Positions 23,282 through 32,822 of a DNA stretch of 33,922 bases are shown here, one piece after another. The notes under the pieces are model-generated. The model did not search any database. It was not told the origin of the DNA and saw only the letters and a list, made by a program, of their open reading frames with translations. The DNA is from SAR324 cluster bacterium (lineage in GTDB: Bacteria; SAR324; XYD2-FULL-50-16), in the NCBI GenBank assembly GCA_028282885.1, contig JANQGX010000092.1, forward strand, positions 1-33,922, read 5' to 3'. Numbering within the stretch: the first letter of the stretch is position 1; each line of letters opens with the position of its first letter. The position numbers and the translations under genes are program-made.

Positions 23282-24490
23282 CTAGTCGTACCTGCCGATT
23301 ATGGAAATAGCGTTGACATTTGCAAAAGGAAAACCACCCAGATTATGAGTCAATCCGATTTTGGGATCGTTAAGCTGTCTTTCGCCAGCCCTGCCGTGCA
23401 ATTGCAAGTACATCTCGTATAACATCCGTAATCCGGAAGCTCCAATGGGATGCCCGAAACACTTTAATCCACCGTCGATCTGGCAGGGGATTTGTCCGTC
23501 GGCATTGTAGAATCCATCCATCACGTCTTTGATTCCACCGCCCTCGGGGGAGATATAAAGATCCTCATAGGTTACGAATTCCGTGATGGAAAAGCAGTCA
23601 TGAACTTCAAACATACTGATCTCTTCCCTCGGGTTTTCAATTCCCGCTTCTTTATAAGCCCTTTTGGATGCCTGACGGGTTGTGGCAAAGTAAGATCCAT
23701 CCCATTCCTTGTATCCCTGCTCTTCACCGTTGCTGACAGCCAGTTGCAGGGCCTTGACAGATACCAGGTCCTTCTTGCCCAGACCTTTGGCGATATCGGG
23801 TGTGGTAACGATGGCACAAGCCGAACCGTCACTCACTCCGCAGCAATCGAAAAGACCGAGAGGATCCGCAATAATCGGAGAAGCCATTACCTGCTCAATG
23901 GTAACCGGTTTGCGAAGATGAGCTTTGGGATTTTTAACGCCATTTTCATGACTCTTTACGGAGACCTGTGCGATGGCACGTTTGAGATCTTCGTATTTGA
24001 CATTATGCTTTGCCCTGTATGCACTGGCCAGTTGTGCAAAAGCACCAGGCGCGGAGATATTGGGCAGTGTCTGTCCGGGAAGGGTTCCGCTGTTGACGCC
24101 ATCGATTGCCGGCAGCCCGCCGTAACCCGTATCCTTTAGTTTCTCCATTCCCTGGGCCAGGGCGATGTCACAAGCACCGGAGGCAACGGCATAAACCGCT
24201 CCGCGAAATGCTTCCGTTCCGGTCGCACAATAATTCTCCACCCTGGTAACCGGGATATAGGGCAACCGTAAGGATATTGCCAGACCGGGAGCTCCCTTAC
24301 CGGTTCCGATCTCATCATAGCATTGACCGAACCAGGCGGCCTGAATCTCGTTTCGATCGATACCGGCATCCTGAATACACTCTTCAAAAGCTTCCACCAT
24401 CAACTGTTCCGGACCGCAATCCCAGCGCTCACCGAATTTCGTACAGCCCATTCCAAGTATTACTACCTTGTCCTTGATTCCATCAGCCAT
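23282..24490 (-). CDS. Thiolase (acetyl-CoA acetyltransferase / SCP-x type)
   Basis: 402 residues. The nucleophilic Cys is in VENYCATGTEAFRGA, the catalytic His in EVHDCFSITEF, and the C-terminal site in KCFGHPIGASGLRM. This is the archaeal-type thiolase that works with a DUF35/OB-fold partner. AGAGGAGG precedes the ATG, which overlaps the upstream gene's stop by 8 bp. Archaeal relatives form a complex with HMG-CoA synthase and DUF35, and bacterial relatives include BbsB of anaerobic toluene degradation. Here it probably does the final thiolytic cleavage, or condensation, in the pathway of this operon. Substrate unknown. Confidence 0.9.
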   Translation of the reverse strand: MADGIKDKVVILGMGCTKFGERWDCGPEQLMVEAFEECIQDAGIDRNEIQAAWFGQCYDEIGTGKGAPGLAISLRLPYIPVTRVENYCATGTEAFRGAVYAVASGACDIALAQGMEKLKDTGYGGLPAIDGVNSGTLPGQTLPNISAPGAFAQLASAYRAKHNVKYEDLKRAIAQVSVKSHENGVKNPKAHLRKPVTIEQVMASPIIADPLGLFDCCGVSDGSACAIVTTPDIAKGLGKKDLVSVKALQLAVSNGEEQGYKEWDGSYFATTRQASKRAYKEAGIENPREEISMFEVHDCFSITEFVTYEDLYISPEGGGIKDVMDGFYNADGQIPCQIDGGLKCFGHPIGASGLRMLYEMYLQLHGRAGERQLNDPKIGLTHNLGGFPFANVNAISIIGRYD

Positions 24491-25955
24491 TTTGTGCCTC
24501 CTCTTGTTTGATCATCGGTTTTGCTTTCCAAAAGTACTGGGTGAATCCTCGCTGATGATCTATGTTTCTGATTCGAAATACCATGCGAACGGGCAATCCG
24601 ACCTCGATCTTACCGTTCTCGTAATCGGTAAAATCAAACATACCCCTGCCACCGTTTTCAAAGGTGATCATTCCGTAATGAGCAGGAGGATCAAGGGTAT
24701 AGGTCAACAAGTCTGAGGTATAACTCATGATTTCGCCGGGGATATTGGCGAATTCGCAATCTTCCTGTGTATTAATTGACTTACACTCGGGATTGACACA
24801 GACATCCGCTTTGGGGAATTGGGAAGTGCCGCATTTCGTACATTTGCCGCCAACCATACCCAGAATCATCTTTTTGTTGCGATACAGGGTTGACAGGGCG
24901 GTTTTCCAATTGGTCTCCGCACGAATCCCCCAGTCTTGCTGAAGCAAGCCGCGGTGGGAGAGAAACTTCATATAGTTCTGATCTTCCTTGCGATCAACCA
25001 GCGATCCTGATATCCCGTTTCGGGCGGACAGATTCTTGATGGCATCGGTTACTTCAAACAGTACGGCAGTACAACCTTGACCAAAAGATGCCATCAGGAT
25101 TTTGTCACCCGGTTGGGCTGTTTCCAGGGCCGAAACCAGCATCACTGTGGCGTGTGCGGTACCCGTGTCTCCACAGACAGCAAACATACTGTCCTGAACC
25201 GCTTCTTTGGGCATTTCGAATGCTTTGGCAATTTGATGGGGAACCTTGCCGAAGACACACGGCATCACAAATTTTGAGATATCGGCGCCTGAAACACCGG
25301 TCTTGTCCAGTAGTTTCTTGATCGCCTTGGGGGCAATCTTCAGGAAACCCTCATCTTTAATCCAACGCTCTTCCCAGTTGTAGTCGAACTGGAATCCCTC
25401 ACCATGATAGTGATCGACAAAATCATCCGTAATAGTGGCGGATCCCTTGAATTCGGCGATGACATTGTCCGATCCGAGCAGTAGCGCGGCTGCGCCGTCA
25501 CCGGCCCACAGTTCATGCAGGTATGCCATTTTTGTGATTCTTCGGTCACCCGCGGCTACCAGCACGTTTCTGTAATCACCGGACCGAACCGCATTTAATC
25601 CGGCCAGAAGTGCTGATGCACCTGCTCTCAGGGAGGCGGAAAAATCGGCAGCTTCAACACTCTCCTCCAAGTTCAATGCCGAAGCCATGATTCCGGAATT
25701 GAGTCGGTCTTTGAATGGAAATGAAACCGATGCCAGGTAAGCTGCGTCGATGGCCTGTTTGTCGAATCCACCGATACAGTCCCTGGCGGCTTCAACGGCC
25801 ATTGTCAGGCTGTCTTCATCCCAATTGGCAACGGATCTTTCTCCCCCGGCAGAGCCGATGAGGCCAGGAGCCATCCAGGCATTGGAGCCATAAATGATAC
25901 CGCGATTTAAACGTAGACGAGGAATGTGTCCCCCGTAGGAAATGATTCCGACCAT
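24483..25955 (-). CDS. HMG-CoA-synthase-like protein fused to a DUF35 zinc-ribbon/OB domain
   Basis: 490 residues from the ATG at 25955, which has GGAGG 5 nt upstream; the ATG at 25967 has none. Residues ~1-345 have the HMG-CoA-synthase/KAS III thiolase fold (MVGIISYGGHIPRLRL, GDGAAALLLG, CGDTGTAHATVML). Residues ~365-490 are DUF35: a zinc ribbon CTKCGTSQFPKADVCVNPEC, then an OB fold (YTSDLLTYTLDPPAHYGMI). In archaea these are separate subunits of a thiolase/HMGS/DUF35 complex; here two are fused. Aligned to archaeal HMG-CoA synthases (AADLEFACKAG versus AADFSASLRAG), the nucleophilic Cys is Leu. The His region around GK(V/F)P is altered too, so classical condensation looks unlikely and a scaffold or CoA-channelling role is possible. 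Confidence 0.82.
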   Translation of the reverse strand: MVGIISYGGHIPRLRLNRGIIYGSNAWMAPGLIGSAGGERSVANWDEDSLTMAVEAARDCIGGFDKQAIDAAYLASVSFPFKDRLNSGIMASALNLEESVEAADFSASLRAGASALLAGLNAVRSGDYRNVLVAAGDRRITKMAYLHELWAGDGAAALLLGSDNVIAEFKGSATITDDFVDHYHGEGFQFDYNWEERWIKDEGFLKIAPKAIKKLLDKTGVSGADISKFVMPCVFGKVPHQIAKAFEMPKEAVQDSMFAVCGDTGTAHATVMLVSALETAQPGDKILMASFGQGCTAVLFEVTDAIKNLSARNGISGSLVDRKEDQNYMKFLSHRGLLQQDWGIRAETNWKTALSTLYRNKKMILGMVGGKCTKCGTSQFPKADVCVNPECKSINTQEDCEFANIPGEIMSYTSDLLTYTLDPPAHYGMITFENGGRGMFDFTDYENGKIEVGLPVRMVFRIRNIDHQRGFTQYFWKAKPMIKQEEAQNG

Positions 25956-26010
25956 TGTATCCTCCATTGGTTTATGTTGCTATTTTGGATAAGCTTCCGC
26001 TCCCGTCCGC

Positions 26011-26919
26011 TCACGAGAAAATTTTTGCCAGGTAGCCGAATGAATCATTAACGTTGTTTAGTACCTTAATATCATCCAGACTGGTCACATCACCCCAGGC
26101 GTCTTTGATCTCCTCTGCCGTAATATCCCGTTTGCCATCGCCAATGAAGGTTCCCGTACCGCACATGACAGCAGTCCTGCTGAACCAGCCGGCTGCGCAA
26201 TTAAAGATCATTCCGGAATCCTGGTTGTCTTCGGAAACCAGGTAGGTAACCAATGGTGTTACAAATTTCGGATCCAGTTTTTCAAAAATCTCCGGAGGCA
26301 TTACATCTTCCGTAAGTCTGGAGGCCGCAATGGGAGCAATCGTATTACACTTTATGTTATACTTTGCTCCTTCGGTATGTATTGAATGCATCATTCCAAC
26401 CAGACCCATCTTGGCAGAGGCGTAGTTAATCTGACCGAAATTGCCATAGAGTCCGGCGCCGGAAGCCGTGTTGACAATTCTTCCGTAAGCATTTTCCTTC
26501 ATGATGGCAAAGGCCGGTTGCGTTACATAAAAAGCTCCCTTCAGGTGGACAGCCAGGACCAGATCCCACTCATCATCAGACATCTTGACAATGCTCTTGT
26601 CCCTCAAAATTCCGGCATTATTGATAACAATGTCCACTTTGCCGAAAGCATCCACGGCCGTTTTGACAATGTTCGCTCCACCTTCCTTGGTTGCCACTGA
26701 ATCATAGTTGGCAGCCGCATCACCACCTGCCGCCTTGATCTCATCAACCACCTCATCGGCGGCTTTTGTGCTGGCTCCTGATCCATCCCGGGCACCACCC
26801 AAATCGTTAACAACAACTTTTGCTCCTTTTTTTGCCAGTTCCAAAGCATAGGTTTTTCCCAAACCGGCTCCGGCTCCGGTGACTATTGCCACTCGACCGT
26901 CAAAACTAATTTCCGACAT
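26011..26919 (-). CDS. Short-chain dehydrogenase (3-hydroxyacyl-CoA dehydrogenase, HSD17B4-like)
   Basis: 302 residues. The Rossmann motif is VTGAGAGLGKTYALELAKKG, with NNAG in VDIVINNAGIL and the catalytic Ser (NTASGAG) plus YASAK (Tyr and Lys). The NDLGGARDGSG insertion is typical of the dehydrogenase domain of multifunctional enzyme 2 (17-beta-HSD type 4), which oxidises (3R)-hydroxyacyl-CoA. AGGAG precedes the ATG. It is first gene of the leftward operon with the HMGS-like/DUF35 and thiolase genes, fitting dehydrogenation before thiolysis in a beta-oxidation-like sequence. Confidence 0.9.
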   Translation of the reverse strand: MSEISFDGRVAIVTGAGAGLGKTYALELAKKGAKVVVNDLGGARDGSGASTKAADEVVDEIKAAGGDAAANYDSVATKEGGANIVKTAVDAFGKVDIVINNAGILRDKSIVKMSDDEWDLVLAVHLKGAFYVTQPAFAIMKENAYGRIVNTASGAGLYGNFGQINYASAKMGLVGMMHSIHTEGAKYNIKCNTIAPIAASRLTEDVMPPEIFEKLDPKFVTPLVTYLVSEDNQDSGMIFNCAAGWFSRTAVMCGTGTFIGDGKRDITAEEIKDAWGDVTSLDDIKVLNNVNDSFGYLAKIFS

Positions 26920-27354
26920 TGTGATTCTCCTGATTGATTAATCATTGGGATTGGTGGAATTCATTTCGATCGGATCTGTTTATTGCCACCTAAGATCAGT
27001 AATACAGGCTCTACCAATCGAAATGCTCCGGTTTAAAAACTTGATATGCAACGACTTTGAATCCTGCGAGCATTCCCATCAAAGAATACAAAGTTTTGAT
27101 TCCATCAAATGATGGAAGTATCATAGGGACAACTCTGATCTTTGTCAAGTTCCAAATCATCAATCCGGAGCAGTAAAATCGGACCCAAGGAATCGGAAAT
27201 TTCACCGGCTTATGATTCACCATATCTTTGGAAAGGATTGGACCTTGAATGAAATGAAACAGAAAAGTCATGCTTAAAATGGATTTATTAATAACTGCAT
27301 ACAAATCAATTAACACTGAACATTTGATTGGAACTTTGAATTTCACAAATAATT
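26920..27354. other. Divergent intergenic region, 435 bp
   Basis: It should hold promoters for the leftward SDR operon and the rightward HEAT-repeat gene. No strong promoter or operator was picked out. A 111-codon leftward frame at 27011-27346 has no ribosome site and no recognisable features. Confidence 0.4.
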
Positions 27355-27765
27355 ATGAGCCTGAACGAAGCCGATCTAAAGGAATTCACCGGGTTGCTTT
27401 CCGGTGATCTCGAAAATGGTGATATCGATAAGGTTGTGTCGCTGTTTGCATACAATACCGATCTCTATGAAACTATCGGAAATCTGTTGCTACAAGGGAG
27501 CATGTTTGTCAGACTGGGTGTAAACATGCTTTTGGAAGAATTAAAGGAAAACAAGCCTGAAGAAGTGTTGTTGGCTATCCCCCATCTGACACCCCTGTTA
27601 AAAGACGAAAATCCCACCATCAGGGGAGATGTGGCAGATCTGATTGGAATTATAGGCACGCCGGAACATATTGGTTTGATTCGCCCCTTGCTTGAGGACC
27701 CTAATTCCCAGGTTAGAGAAATAGTGGCGGAAGCCATAGACGCTTTGCAGCAGGCAGATGATTGA
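27355..27765 (+). CDS. HEAT-repeat protein
   Basis: 136 residues, acidic and all-helical. At least two HEAT-like repeats are visible: EEVLLAIPHLTPLLKDENPTIRGDVADLIGIIG and PEHIGLIRPLLEDPNSQVREIVAEAIDAL, with the usual D/N-P-x-R turn. Such small HEAT proteins act as protein-protein adaptors. No Shine-Dalgarno is seen before the ATG, so initiation may be leaderless or the start may differ. Stand-alone; neighbours give no clear partner. Confidence 0.75.
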   Translation: MSLNEADLKEFTGLLSGDLENGDIDKVVSLFAYNTDLYETIGNLLLQGSMFVRLGVNMLLEELKENKPEEVLLAIPHLTPLLKDENPTIRGDVADLIGIIGTPEHIGLIRPLLEDPNSQVREIVAEAIDALQQADD

Positions 27766-27913
27766 ACATGCTCCCAGCATCCCCGGCCTTAAAACATTAA
27801 TATGATCTCTCGGCCGAATTTCATTTTAAATCGTTTGCCAACTCCGCATCTATCCCTGCAGCTTCCTGATAATGGCGAATAACATAATCAGCATACCCGG
27901 ATCGGTCGAATTC

Positions 27914-30900
27914 TTATTTAATTCTCAGGCGTTTGATTTTTGAATAGAGTGTTTGGGGATTTAATCCCAAGAGTTTTGCTGCTCCTTTGGGGCCGCTAAC
28001 CCGACCATTACAATGCTCCAAAACCCTTTTTAAATAATTGCTTTCCATCTCCTGCCAGGAAAGAAACTCCTCATCCGGTGATGTCTGTTGGCCGTCGGAG
28101 ATTAAGTCCGGAAACAACAGCCGGTTTCCTTTGCTGGTTAGAACCGCTCTCTCAACCATGTTTTTCAATTCCCTGACATTTCCCGGCCAATCATAAGCCA
28201 TCAATTGCAGCATGCTGTTCTTGGCGGTTTTGTGATAGGTTTTGTTTAATTTCTTGTTGTACTGAACCACAAAATGCGAAACCAGAATGGGGATATCCTC
28301 TTTACGCTCCCTGAGAGGAGGGATGTATATAGGGTAGACATTCAGGCGATAGAAAAGATCGGATCGAAACTGTCGGCTTTTGACCAATTGATCCAGAGGC
28401 TGGTTGGTTGCGGCTATCAACCGAAAATCAGTCGTGATGTTCCGTGTTCCACCGACCCGTTCGAAAACCCGCTCTTCAAGCACCCTTAATAGTTTTGCCT
28501 GGACCTCCGGAGAGAGTGAGTTGACTTCGTCCAGGAACAGTGTGCCCTTGTCAGCCAGTTCAAAACGACCACGATGGGTTTTGGTAGCGTTGGTGAAAGC
28601 ACCCTTTTCATGGCCAAAAAGTTCACTTGTCACCAGCCCCTCGCTTAATGATGCCACACTCACCGGTATAAATGGGCCTGTGGACCTGCTGCTCTGCTGG
28701 TGAACCGCCTTTGCCACGAGTTCCTTTCCCACGCCTGTTTCACCAATGATCAACACGGAACTGTCCGAAGGAGCCACATCGGCGATTTTTGAAATCACTT
28801 TCCTGATTCCGGGAGAATCTCCGACAATATCCTTCACCTCCCTCATAACAGAAGGCTCGCTTCGATAAAAGAGTGTTTCGGCTTCCAGGCGCTCCTTTAA
28901 TTCAGCTATCTCTTCGTAGGCCCGGACATTATCCAATGCCACAGCCACCTGGGTGCCAATGAGTTTTAATATGGAAAGGGTTTTTTCCGATACTTTATAA
29001 CCACTGAGTTTACGCTCCAGGTAAAAACATCCCAGGACCTTATTCTGCAGAACGATCGGATAAGCCAACTGCCAGCCGGATTGTCCGGATGGATTCAGGT
29101 GGCGACCCGGACAATCGTTCTCAGTGATAATCACTTCCCGGCCTGTTTTCATCACTTCAGACAGCATATTCAATGTGGAGGAGAACAGATGGTGACGGAT
29201 AGTTTCAGATTCCAGGTTCCGACTGGCAATCATTTCTAGCTGGTCATTGGTGTTGAAAACAAAAAAAGCACCTCGTTCAGCCCCGGTTTGGCGGATTGTC
29301 AGGCTGATAATCTGATTCAGTAGTTTCTGTCGGTTGCGGATGGTGCCGATGGTATTGCTGATCTCTATCAGGGGAGTAAGCAGGAATTCATTGCCGTTAT
29401 CAACCGTTACATAATGTTTCAGCTCTTCCGGAAATAGCAATTCATTGGTATACTTCAAAACTTCCCAGGCGTCTTTGAGCAGTTCCCTGGCTTCCGATAT
29501 CTGGTGACGTTTAATCAATAATTGTGCAAGCAAGATCTGGGTGAAAGTCTGGTCAAGTTTGGCTCCGGACCGGTCAAAACAATCCATGCTGCGCAACAGG
29601 TCCTGATGAGCCTTGACCTCGCTGCCGCCCTGTTTCAAAATCCGTTTTGCCCTGTAGTAATATCCCACACCCTGCATATAGGTATCCGGCCAGTTGATGA
29701 CCCGGTTCACCTCCGAGTCATAATTCATTTCAGGGTGAACATACCCCTCCTCCTCCAGTTTTTCTATATACTCGAAATTAACCGGCCCCCGATGATGGAT
29801 AAAACCCGACTCTTTTGCCTGCCGGTAAGCCAATTTCTGCATTCTGAAAGCCTCCTCATACCGTCCCTTGCCGCAATAGACAAATGCTTTGGATGCATAA
29901 AGCGGCCATAGTGTGTAGCGGCCCAATTCCACTTCCGGGAATTCCAACAATTCGTCGATGATCTTCTCCGCTTCAGCGTTTCTCCGGGCATCATGCAAGG
30001 TTAATATCGACATCAATTTGGCGTATATCACCAGATTGTCCAGGTGCAATTCTCCGGCTTTTTCAGCAACCGAGCTGATCAATCCATATCCCCTGATTGT
30101 CTGTCCGCATTTTCCATAAGCCCACCCCAACAAGGCACAGGCTTTTAATGTCAAACCGTCGGTGGGCAGTTCCTCCAGATTTCCTAAAACCTCCTCATAA
30201 CGATCAATAGCTTCAGCCAACCGGCCCTGAAAAAAGAGGAACTCGGTAGTGGCCAGGGCTACTCTTTTTCCCAGCTCTTCGCTTTCCGATATTTTAACCC
30301 GACTCCAGCCTTCTTCAAGTTGTTGCTCGGCTATATCATACTTGCCTTGTTTAAAGCTGACCTGTCCGGCCATAACCAGCAATGTCGTAAGATTATCCTG
30401 CTCCGCTGTCTCTTTGGCCAGCTTGATAGCCTGTGAGAGAACATCCTCCTGCTCCGGAAGTGGTAGCTGCTCTCCCTTAAACTGGATTAATCCGATAACC
30501 GCCTTGATAAAAAGGGCCCTGTTTTCAGCTATTCCGGATTTGAAAAGCGCATCGACAATCATCTGATAGTAGACCGCAGCCTCATCAATAAGATTTTGAT
30601 GGCTGCAGTACTCTGCTGCCTGAATCAGGGTGTCAAGATCGGGTTGCTGAATTCGTGAAATCTGGTAAAGGTAGGCGATGGCTGTCCATCTTTGGGAATC
30701 CTCGACAAAAACGGTTTCGAAGACATCAACCATCTTTTGGGCCAGGGACTCAATGAATTTCAGACCTGCGGTTTCCACAATAGTACTGGCTGTATGGGAA
30801 TCACAGAATTGATAATAGCCGATACCTTTGGGTGAAAAAACCTCGATCACTTCCAGAGCCTTCAGTTGCTCGGCAAATTGCAGCACTTGCACGGAAGAAC

Positions 30901-31078
30901 ATCCCGAGGCAGCAGTCCAGGTATCCAAAGATACGGGTGGTGGAATTAAAGCTGCAATGGCAAGCAATTCCCGGTCCGATGGATCCAGGATTTGCCAGAT
31001 ATGCTTGCTGAACTGATTATCACTCCCATTGGACTCAGCAGACGGTTGATGATGGTTTGATCTTTTCTGTGCTTTCAA
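27914..31078 (-). CDS. Sigma-54-dependent transcriptional activator with TPR and GAF sensor regions
   Basis: 1054 residues from a TTG start with AAGGA upstream. Residues ~1-560 are a long helical-repeat (TPR-like) region with several Ala/Tyr-rich pairs such as ALLGWAYGKCG and AEQQLEEGWSRV. A GAF domain follows at ~590-740 (GAFFVFNTNDQLEMIASRNL, LGCFYLERK). The AAA+ domain spans ~750-990 with Walker A GETGVGKELV (from 779), Walker B TLFLDEV and the sigma-54 contact loop as GAFTNA (826-831), not the consensus GAFTGA. A Fis-type helix-turn-helix (GAAKLLGLNPQTLYSKIKRL) ends it. It is divergent from the corrinoid methyltransferase genes and probably activates them. The TPR-GAF arrangement suggests sensing of a small molecule or a partner protein. 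Confidence 0.9.
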   Translation of the reverse strand: MKAQKRSNHHQPSAESNGSDNQFSKHIWQILDPSDRELLAIAALIPPPVSLDTWTAASGCSSVQVLQFAEQLKALEVIEVFSPKGIGYYQFCDSHTASTIVETAGLKFIESLAQKMVDVFETVFVEDSQRWTAIAYLYQISRIQQPDLDTLIQAAEYCSHQNLIDEAAVYYQMIVDALFKSGIAENRALFIKAVIGLIQFKGEQLPLPEQEDVLSQAIKLAKETAEQDNLTTLLVMAGQVSFKQGKYDIAEQQLEEGWSRVKISESEELGKRVALATTEFLFFQGRLAEAIDRYEEVLGNLEELPTDGLTLKACALLGWAYGKCGQTIRGYGLISSVAEKAGELHLDNLVIYAKLMSILTLHDARRNAEAEKIIDELLEFPEVELGRYTLWPLYASKAFVYCGKGRYEEAFRMQKLAYRQAKESGFIHHRGPVNFEYIEKLEEEGYVHPEMNYDSEVNRVINWPDTYMQGVGYYYRAKRILKQGGSEVKAHQDLLRSMDCFDRSGAKLDQTFTQILLAQLLIKRHQISEARELLKDAWEVLKYTNELLFPEELKHYVTVDNGNEFLLTPLIEISNTIGTIRNRQKLLNQIISLTIRQTGAERGAFFVFNTNDQLEMIASRNLESETIRHHLFSSTLNMLSEVMKTGREVIITENDCPGRHLNPSGQSGWQLAYPIVLQNKVLGCFYLERKLSGYKVSEKTLSILKLIGTQVAVALDNVRAYEEIAELKERLEAETLFYRSEPSVMREVKDIVGDSPGIRKVISKIADVAPSDSSVLIIGETGVGKELVAKAVHQQSSRSTGPFIPVSVASLSEGLVTSELFGHEKGAFTNATKTHRGRFELADKGTLFLDEVNSLSPEVQAKLLRVLEERVFERVGGTRNITTDFRLIAATNQPLDQLVKSRQFRSDLFYRLNVYPIYIPPLRERKEDIPILVSHFVVQYNKKLNKTYHKTAKNSMLQLMAYDWPGNVRELKNMVERAVLTSKGNRLLFPDLISDGQQTSPDEEFLSWQEMESNYLKRVLEHCNGRVSGPKGAAKLLGLNPQTLYSKIKRLRIK

Positions 31079-31458
31079 GGATTCCTTACTTGATTTGAGG
31101 TTGGGTCCTCGCTGCTTTTTTTATCATCCAGCGAAACGGATTCAAATTCCCGTATGATGAATTATGAAATATCCAAAATTATTATTTATCATAAGCAATT
31201 CAATCTCACAAGGAACGACATAGCTGTGAATATCCTTTTTAATCAAATGCTTGTAACGCTTTCGTTTCATGGTCTGTATTCTGCAGTAATGGTAGGATTG
31301 ACCAACAGGATGAAATACCGGTTGGGTTTGGCTATGATAGTCGCTGATTTGATCATGCCATTTAATCCCCCGGTGCCGAAGCTTGTTTTAGGGCGACGTG
31401 GATAGTGTCAAGCAGCACATTAATAATGTCAGATGATCGTTAAATTGAGGGACTTCTT
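31079..31458. other. Divergent intergenic region, 380 bp
   Basis: It lies between the sigma-54 activator and the methyltransferase genes. A weak sigma-54-type promoter is seen at 31399-31414. An 83-codon frame at 31154 lacks a ribosome site. No other structure was recognised. Confidence 0.4.
31399..31414 (+). promoter_or_regulatory. Weak candidate sigma-54 (-24/-12) promoter
   Basis: TGGATAGTGTCAAGCA keeps the invariant GG and GC dinucleotides at the exact sigma-54 spacing, but the rest departs from TGGCAC-N5-TTGCA. The position, 45 bp before the methyltransferase start and divergent from a sigma-54 activator, is the main support. Confidence 0.3.
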
Positions 31459-32796
31459 ATGACAACAACACCCTGGGAAGAAAAAAGTGTGGAAGAACGT
31501 CGGCAAATCCGTTTTGAGAAGTGGCTGAATCCGGAATCGATTAGCTTCGCTTCAGAAAGCGTTCGATCCGAATATCAACAACGTGTTCAGCGGGTGATAG
31601 ATGCCATTGAATTGAAAAAAACACCGGATCGGGTTCCCACTCTCTCACCGGCTGGACTACTCCCCTGTTTTTTGTATGACCGGTCCTGCAGGGATGCAAT
31701 GTATGATATTGATTTAGCCATTGAATTATGGGAGAGGTTCGCTCGCGAGTATCCCGCTGATTTGACTAAAATTCCGGGTACCATGGGAATTGGAAACGCA
31801 TTGGAAATACTGGATTACGGACTATATAAATGGCCGGGATTCGGATTACCGGATAATGTCGGATTTCAGGCAACAGAACTGGAGACCATGAAAGTGGAGG
31901 ATTACCGAATACTGGTGGAGGATCCCACAGACATGTGGCTTCGCAGGCAAATTCCGCGCTCTTTTGGCGCCCTGGAGGCTTTGTCCGGATTGCCCTCGCT
32001 CACACACCTGGTGGAGATTCCACAGGTTAGAATGCTGGCTGCTTTTGGTCGGCCGGAGGTTGCGGGAGCATTGAAAAAACTGATCAGGGCAGGAGAGGAA
32101 TTGCTTGAAAGCAACCGGAAACTGGGTGTACTCACTCAAAAGCTAATTGGGGAAGTCGGCACCACCTTGTCTGCCGGAGGCGGAGCCAAGGCACCTTTTG
32201 ATGTCCTGGCTGATACATTGCGGGGAACGAACCAGATGATGTTTGATATGTACCGCCATAAGGAAAAGATAGAAGAAGCCGTGGACAGGATCACCCCGTT
32301 GCAGATCAATGCCGGGGTGTCAGGAGTGAATGCTTCCGGTAATCCCCTGGTGTTTATCCCTTTACACAAAGGAGCGGACGGATTTATGTCGGATGAGCAA
32401 TTCAGTCAACTTTACTGGCCCAGTCTGAAAGATCTTATTGACGGACTGGTTGCAGAAGGTTGTGTTCCATTTCTCTTTGCTGAGGGCGGTTACAACTCGC
32501 GTTTGGATTACCTAAACGAGCTGGCAAATGGAACCACACTCTGGTTGTTTGACCAGACGGATATGGCTGAAGCCAAACAGAAGGTGGGAAAAAACGTCTG
32601 CATCGCCGGCAATGTCCCCTCCGGGTTGATGATTACGGGTTCTGCTGATCAGGTCGATGACTATTGCAGGAAACTGATCGATGAGTGTGCTCCCGGCGGT
32701 GGATATATCCTTGCAGCAGGGGTAATAATCGATGAAGGGAAGGCAGATACCACCCGATCAATGATGGACGCAGCGATGAAGTATGGAAACTATTAA
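31459..32796 (+). CDS. Uroporphyrinogen-decarboxylase-like methyltransferase
   Basis: 445 residues, in the UroD/MtaA superfamily but longer than typical MtaA (~340) with an extended N-terminus. Seen are HKGADGFMSDEQFSQLYWPSLKDLID, CVPFLFAEGGYNSRLDYL, and the C-terminal CIAGNVPSGLMITGSADQVDDY with APGGGYILAAGVIID. In MtaA/MtbA/CmuA these regions hold the zinc that activates a thiol. Members move methyl groups between a corrinoid protein and coenzyme M, tetrahydrofolate or a substrate. GAGGGA precedes the ATG, and a corrinoid protein gene follows 26 bp on. The methyl donor or acceptor is not decided by sequence. Confidence 0.82.
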   Translation: MTTTPWEEKSVEERRQIRFEKWLNPESISFASESVRSEYQQRVQRVIDAIELKKTPDRVPTLSPAGLLPCFLYDRSCRDAMYDIDLAIELWERFAREYPADLTKIPGTMGIGNALEILDYGLYKWPGFGLPDNVGFQATELETMKVEDYRILVEDPTDMWLRRQIPRSFGALEALSGLPSLTHLVEIPQVRMLAAFGRPEVAGALKKLIRAGEELLESNRKLGVLTQKLIGEVGTTLSAGGGAKAPFDVLADTLRGTNQMMFDMYRHKEKIEEAVDRITPLQINAGVSGVNASGNPLVFIPLHKGADGFMSDEQFSQLYWPSLKDLIDGLVAEGCVPFLFAEGGYNSRLDYLNELANGTTLWLFDQTDMAEAKQKVGKNVCIAGNVPSGLMITGSADQVDDYCRKLIDECAPGGGYILAAGVIIDEGKADTTRSMMDAAMKYGNY

Positions 32797-32822
32797 TCAT
32801 GATTTTGAGATGGAGATGAAAA

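Noticed and set aside
27011..27346. Leftward 111-codon frame between the SDR and HEAT genes
   Set aside because: No ribosome site, no domain-like pattern and poor codon use; it lies in a divergent promoter region.
31368..31385. CGGTGCCGAAGCTTGT as a sigma-54 promoter
   Set aside because: The GG to TG spacing is one base off and the GC element is missing. The site at 31399-31414 fits the spacing better, though it is also weak.
31154..31405. Rightward 83-codon frame before the methyltransferase gene
   Set aside because: It lacks a ribosome site and occupies the promoter region between divergent genes.
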